A DNA stretch of 64,000 nt from Brachybacterium sp036311905 (GTDB lineage: Bacteria; Actinomycetota; Actinomycetes; Actinomycetales; Dermabacteraceae). Location of the stretch: contig NZ_JAZDCH010000006.1 in assembly GCF_036311905.1 (NCBI RefSeq), positions 110,695-174,694 on the forward strand, written 5' to 3'. The position numbers and the translations under genes were made by a program. Positions 60,955-64,000 of this stretch are shown piece after piece; position 1 is the first letter of the stretch, and every line of letters begins with the position of its first letter. The notes under the pieces are model-generated. The model was given only the letters and a program-made list of their open reading frames with translations, did not search any database and was not told where the DNA came from.

Positions 60955-62030
60955 GAACGCTCCGCCGTCCCCACCATCTCCGCGCCGTCCCGGGCGAGGG
61001 AGGCGAGCCGGGAGAGGGCGCGGAAGTACTTCTTGCGATAGCCGCTGCGCAGCAGGTCGGCGGAGAACAGGTCCTCGATGACGGCCGGCTCGCCCTCGCG
61101 ACCGGCTCCTCCCCCGACGCCCTGGGCGGAGAGGAGCACCGGCACCTCGCGGTCGTAGAGCCGATCCACGAGCACCACGAAACGGAGCGCGTCGTGGTGG
61201 TGGGAGAGTCCGTGCACGTCCGTGACGTGGGCGGCGGCGACCTCGTCGATGAGGGCGCCGTAGCGCGAGGGGTGCACCGTCACCAGGTGGACGAGGAGCT
61301 CGTCGAAACCGTCCAGGGTCGCCCCGTCGAGCGATCCGGCATGGCCCTCGACCACGGTCCGCGGCAGGGCGGCGATCTCCCGCACGCCGTCGCGCCGGCG
61401 GTAGTCCTCGCCATCGATCCGGAGCACCTCGAAGCGCTCGGCCATGGCCTGGATCTCCCGCAGGAAGTCCTGGGCGGCGAAGCGCCCCTCGCCGAGGGCG
61501 TCGGGCAGGGTGTTGGAGGTCGCGGCGACCGCGACGCCCCGATCGGACAGCTCCCGGATGAGGCGCGTCATCAGCAGGGTGTCGCCCGGGTCGTCGAGCT
61601 CGAACTCGTCGATGCACACCAGCACCGAGTCGCCCAGCAGGTCCACGGCGCGCTGGAACCCCAGGGCGCCGACGAGATCGGTGTACTCCACGAAGGTCCC
61701 GTACACGCGCTGTCCCTCGACCGCGTGGAAGAGCGAGGTGAGCAGATGGGTCTTGCCCACCCCGAAACCGCCGTCGAGGTAGAGGCCGCGGGCGCGGGCC
61801 GGGGCGCTGCGGCGGCGGAGCAGCGCGCGCAGGCCGCCGCCGGGGGCCGGGCGGCCGAGGGACGCGCCGAAGGCGGAGACCAGCTGCTTCGCCTGCTCCT
61901 GGGAGGGATGCGCCGGATCCGGCACGTAGTTGTCCAGGCGCGCCTCGGAGAAGCGGGGCGGTGGCACGAGATCCGCGAGGAGCCGCTCGAGGGTGGGTTC
62001 GGGGCGGCGGGCGCGGAGGGAGTCGGTCAC
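60945..62030 (-). CDS. zapE: AFG1/ZapE-type ATPase
   Basis: 361 residues. Walker A GGFGVGKTHLL, Walker B VLVCIDEFELDDPGD, and sensor motif AATSNTLPDAL are the marks of the family, along with YVPDPAHPSQEQA near the start and RFVVLVDRLYD late. E. coli ZapE binds FtsZ at constriction; mitochondrial AFG1 aids membrane protein quality control. The role in actinobacteria is not proven. GTG at 62030 has TACACT 7 nt upstream and no ribosome site. Confidence 0.88.
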   Translation of the reverse strand: MTDSLRARRPEPTLERLLADLVPPPRFSEARLDNYVPDPAHPSQEQAKQLVSAFGASLGRPAPGGGLRALLRRRSAPARARGLYLDGGFGVGKTHLLTSLFHAVEGQRVYGTFVEYTDLVGALGFQRAVDLLGDSVLVCIDEFELDDPGDTLLMTRLIRELSDRGVAVAATSNTLPDALGEGRFAAQDFLREIQAMAERFEVLRIDGEDYRRRDGVREIAALPRTVVEGHAGSLDGATLDGFDELLVHLVTVHPSRYGALIDEVAAAHVTDVHGLSHHHDALRFVVLVDRLYDREVPVLLSAQGVGGGAGREGEPAVIEDLFSADLLRSGYRKKYFRALSRLASLARDGAEMVGTAERSAG

Positions 62031-62037
62031 GCGGGCC

Positions 62038-62043
62038 AGTGTA
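62038..62043 (-). promoter_or_regulatory. -10 element of zapE, leaderless arrangement
   Basis: TACACT on the minus strand, 7 nt before the GTG at 62030. Confidence 0.45.
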
Positions 62044-62070
62044 GGGCGGGTGCGGGCGCTTCCCGTCCCC

Positions 62071-62104
62071 CGCTCAGATCCTCGAGCCGTTCAGATCCTC
62101 AGCC
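62071..62104. repeat. Two 17-bp tandem units across the hydrolase stop codon
   Basis: Units 62071-62087 and 62088-62104 share C(C/G)TTCAGATCCTC-type sequence; read on the minus strand each contains GAGGATCTGA, the last codons and stop of the hydrolase gene, so the stop context is duplicated. Confidence 0.65.
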
Positions 62105-63446
62105 CGATCGACTCCTCGCCGGGCGGGGAGGCGGGGTCGCGCACGGGGTAGGTGAGCGCTGCGGGGTCCTCGTCGAGGCCGAGCACGTCGATGAGGTAGC
62201 CGGCGAGGAGCCGCTCGTAGCGCACCGGGTCGCGGTTCCACTCCCGGGTGTGGGAGGCCCCCTCGAAGGGCACGAAGGTCACGAGATCCGGCCGGAGGGC
62301 GGCGAGTTCCCGGCTCGGAGCGGGGGGAACGGTCGCGTCGTCGAGGGCGTGGAGGAGGAGGGTGCGGTGATCGAGATGGTCGCGGTAGTAGGCGGGCGTC
62401 ATCTCGTCCAGCGCGAGCGGCTCGTGCAGCCGCACCAGGCGGGCCCCGATCTGCGAGGTCATCATCCACATGGCGAGGCGGCGCATGGGCCGAGGGGCCT
62501 TCAGGGCGGTCGCGTGGTAGACGAGGATGTCCTGCCAGTCCACGGCCGGCGAGTCCAGGACGAGGCCCGCGATCCGGTCGCGGTGCGCGGTGCGGACCGA
62601 GGTGCGCAGGGCGATGCCCCCGCCCATGGACCAGCCCACGAGCACGAGTCGCCGGGCCCCGTGCGCCAGCGCGTACTCGATCGCCGCCTCGGCGTCCTCC
62701 CACTCGGCGGCGCCGAGATGGTGCATGCGGTCGGCGGAGGCGGGCGCTCCGGTGTCGTTGCGGTAGGTGATGGAGAGGGAGGTCAGTCCCAGGCGATGCA
62801 GCAGCGGGATGATCCGCAGCGCCTCACCGCGGGTCGAGCCGTGGCCGTGGATGAGGATCGCCCAGGTGTCCGCCCGGCCCGCGGCGGCGCCGTCGGCGGG
62901 GTCCGGGTCGACGCGCCAGGCGGGCATCTGGCCGACCGGGGAGTCGATCATGACCTCCTCCGTCGGCAGGCCGTGCGCGGTCTGCGGGGTGCCGGCCCAG
63001 AAGAAGCCGTTGACCGCGGCCTTCTCCACCGTGAGCGGATCGACGGTGTCCACCGCGAGGAGGGGCCGGGCGATGGTGGTCGGCGTCGGACGACCGGTGA
63101 CCTCGCCGAGCCGCACGTGCACCGTCCCGCCGGACTGGCGCAGCGCGAGCAGTCCGGCCCGGCTGGACTCCTTGGTGGCGTCGAGGTGGACCCGGTCGCC
63201 GTGCACCGCGCGCACGGCCAGATCTGGACGGTGCCGCAGTCCCTGCTGGGGCACGAGCGGGAGCCGGGCCATCACGCGCGCCCCGAGGGCGAGGAGGCCT
63301 GCGCTGAGCGTGAACGTGCCGAGCGCCCCCGCTGCGCCGAGCACCGCGACGTCGGACCATCGTCCCTGGCTGCCGCGCTCCCGCAGCATGCTGAGCGGGG
63401 CGACCGAGCGGCGTCCGGGGGGCGCGGTGGGTGACCGATGCGTCAT
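62091..63446 (-). CDS. Alpha/beta-hydrolase with N-terminal membrane helix
   Basis: 451 residues. A hydrophobic segment (AVLGAAGALGTFTLSAGLLALGARVMA, about 33-60) probably anchors it in the membrane; a variable domain of about 120 residues precedes the hydrolase part: AILIHGHGSTRGE (oxyanion), GWSMGGG (nucleophile Ser), LHALDDATVPP (Asp) and GASHTREWN (His). It resembles BAAT/acyl hydrolase and S9-like esterases of actinobacteria; the substrate is unknown. The ATG at 63446 has TAGGAT 7 nt upstream; the ATG at 63455 would overlap that hexamer. Confidence 0.82.
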   Translation of the reverse strand: MTHRSPTAPPGRRSVAPLSMLRERGSQGRWSDVAVLGAAGALGTFTLSAGLLALGARVMARLPLVPQQGLRHRPDLAVRAVHGDRVHLDATKESSRAGLLALRQSGGTVHVRLGEVTGRPTPTTIARPLLAVDTVDPLTVEKAAVNGFFWAGTPQTAHGLPTEEVMIDSPVGQMPAWRVDPDPADGAAAGRADTWAILIHGHGSTRGEALRIIPLLHRLGLTSLSITYRNDTGAPASADRMHHLGAAEWEDAEAAIEYALAHGARRLVLVGWSMGGGIALRTSVRTAHRDRIAGLVLDSPAVDWQDILVYHATALKAPRPMRRLAMWMMTSQIGARLVRLHEPLALDEMTPAYYRDHLDHRTLLLHALDDATVPPAPSRELAALRPDLVTFVPFEGASHTREWNRDPVRYERLLAGYLIDVLGLDEDPAALTYPVRDPASPPGEESIGLRI

Positions 63447-63453
63447 GCCGCGC

Positions 63454-63473
63454 ATCCTATCGACGACTACGAT
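63454..63473. promoter_or_regulatory. Divergent -10 pair between hydrolase gene and msrB
   Basis: TAGGAT on the minus strand (63459-63454) is 7 nt before the hydrolase ATG. TACGAT on the plus strand (63468-63473) is 7 nt before a GTG at 63481 and 87 nt before msrB. The two promoters overlap, so they may compete. Confidence 0.5.
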
Positions 63474-63480
63474 CGAGACT

Positions 63481-63606
63481 GTGAGCGCCCCGACGGTCCG
63501 ACGTCACGACCGGGGGTGCGTCGACCAGCGCGGCGCCCGCGCCGCAGAACGGAGTGCGCGATGTCCACCGAGCCCATCGGATCCCGTCCCTACACCGTCG
63601 CCCTGA
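63481..63606 (+). CDS. Possible leaderless upstream ORF overlapping msrB
   Basis: 41-codon frame starting with GTG 7 nt after TACGAT and ending 46 nt inside msrB in another frame. The peptide is Arg/Ala/Pro-rich with two Cys. If the promoter is real, ribosomes must begin here first, so it may influence msrB initiation. No similarity recognised; could be meaningless leader. Confidence 0.3.
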   Translation: MSAPTVRRHDRGCVDQRGARAAERSARCPPSPSDPVPTPSP

Positions 63607-63989
63607 GCGAGGAGGAATGGCGCCGTCGCCTCGACCCCGCCTCGTACCAGGTGCTGCGCGAGGGCGGCACGGAGCGTCCGGGCACCGGGGAGTACGAGGA
63701 GGTGCGCGCCGCGGGCACCTACGCATGCAAGGCCTGCGGAGCAGAGCTCTTCACCGCCGAGACCCAGTTCGACGCGCACTGCGGCTGGCCCGCCTTCTAC
63801 GCACCGACGGACAGCGACGCGGTCGAGCTCCTCGAGGACACCTCCCTCGGGATGCGCCGCGTCGAGGTGCGCTGCGCGCGCTGCGGCTCCCATCTCGGGC
63901 ACGTCTTCGAGGGCGAGGGCTTCCCCACCCCGACCGACCAGCGCTACTGCATCAACTCGATCAGCCTGGTGCACAGCGACGACGCCTGA
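63561..63989 (+). CDS. msrB: Peptide-methionine (R)-S-oxide reductase MsrB
   Basis: 142 residues. Two zinc CxxC pairs (ACKACGAE and VRCARCGSH), the HCGWPAFY substrate segment and the catalytic Cys in QRYCINS are all present; the resolving role is probably played by thioredoxin. It repairs oxidised methionine in proteins. GGAG is 6 nt before the ATG. Complete: the stop is 11 nt before the window end. Confidence 0.95.
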   Translation: MSTEPIGSRPYTVALSEEEWRRRLDPASYQVLREGGTERPGTGEYEEVRAAGTYACKACGAELFTAETQFDAHCGWPAFYAPTDSDAVELLEDTSLGMRRVEVRCARCGSHLGHVFEGEGFPTPTDQRYCINSISLVHSDDA

Positions 63990-64000
63990 GGCCGGCCGCG

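Noticed and set aside
60150..63434. Very long plus-strand open frame (1094 codons)
   Set aside because: Antisense to the SDR, zapE and hydrolase genes; its translation is low-complexity Gly/Arg/Glu with no domains, as expected in GC-rich DNA.

Overview
The window is chromosomal core sequence from a very GC-rich actinobacterium. Codons end overwhelmingly in G or C, many starts are GTG, an actinobacterial bcc-aa3 respiratory gene set (qcrCAB, ctaCDEF) is present, and many genes have a TAnnnT -10 hexamer only 6-7 nt before the start codon, which suggests leaderless mRNAs. Gene content and order fit Micrococcales, possibly a Brachybacterium/Dermabacteraceae-type organism; the genus is inference. 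I see no rRNA, CRISPR array, insertion sequence, prophage or plasmid-like genes.

Layout. 1-2.7 kb: 5' part of the principal sigma factor gene (cut by the window edge), a universal stress protein and metX. 2.7-16.5 kb: DUF4192 protein, long-chain prenyl diphosphate synthase, an Rv2175c-like DNA-binding protein, a PknL-like kinase with four PASTA domains, class II DAHP synthase, a PlsC-like acyltransferase, an esterase, a small membrane protein, ROK glucokinase, long-chain acyl-CoA ligase, a DEDDh-exonuclease/GIY-YIG fusion and a stand-alone RAM-domain protein. This order strongly resembles Rv2173-Rv2191 of Mycobacterium tuberculosis. 16.5-27 kb: trpD, then ctaE-qcrC-qcrA-qcrB on the plus strand, facing ctaC-ctaD-ctaF on the minus strand, and erpA. 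Between the two respiratory blocks lie a small orphan gene and a degenerate 18-bp tandem array.

27-38.4 kb: M20 dipeptidase with a small membrane protein, DUF3043 protein, aspS, DEAD-box RNA helicase, thioredoxin, hisS, DUF349 protein and an AbiEi-like orphan protein. 38.4-48.3 kb: minus-strand stringent response, purine salvage, Sec and Holliday-junction block (yebC, ruvC, ruvA, ruvB, yajC, secD, secF, apt, relA). 48.4-52.4 kb: PrsW-like protease, HIT protein and thrS. 52.5-53.4 kb: six tRNA genes in divergent clusters, with identical Gly(GCC) and Val(GAC) copies in both arms. 53.5-60.1 kb: glgX-treY-treZ, a coupled route from glycogen to trehalose. 60.1-64 kb: SDR oxidoreductase, ZapE-type ATPase, a membrane-anchored alpha/beta hydrolase and msrB.

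Regulatory highlights read directly from the sequence: two sites matching the SigR/SigH consensus (GGGAAT-N18-GTT), before the principal sigma factor gene and before trxA; a LexA-type SOS box on the -10 element between ruvC and ruvA; many leaderless starts; strong hairpin terminators; and short tandem repeats (9, 16 and 17 bp) that begin on or include stop codons. Most of the window is ordinary housekeeping sequence. The least explained element is the 18-bp array at 23.0-23.2 kb.
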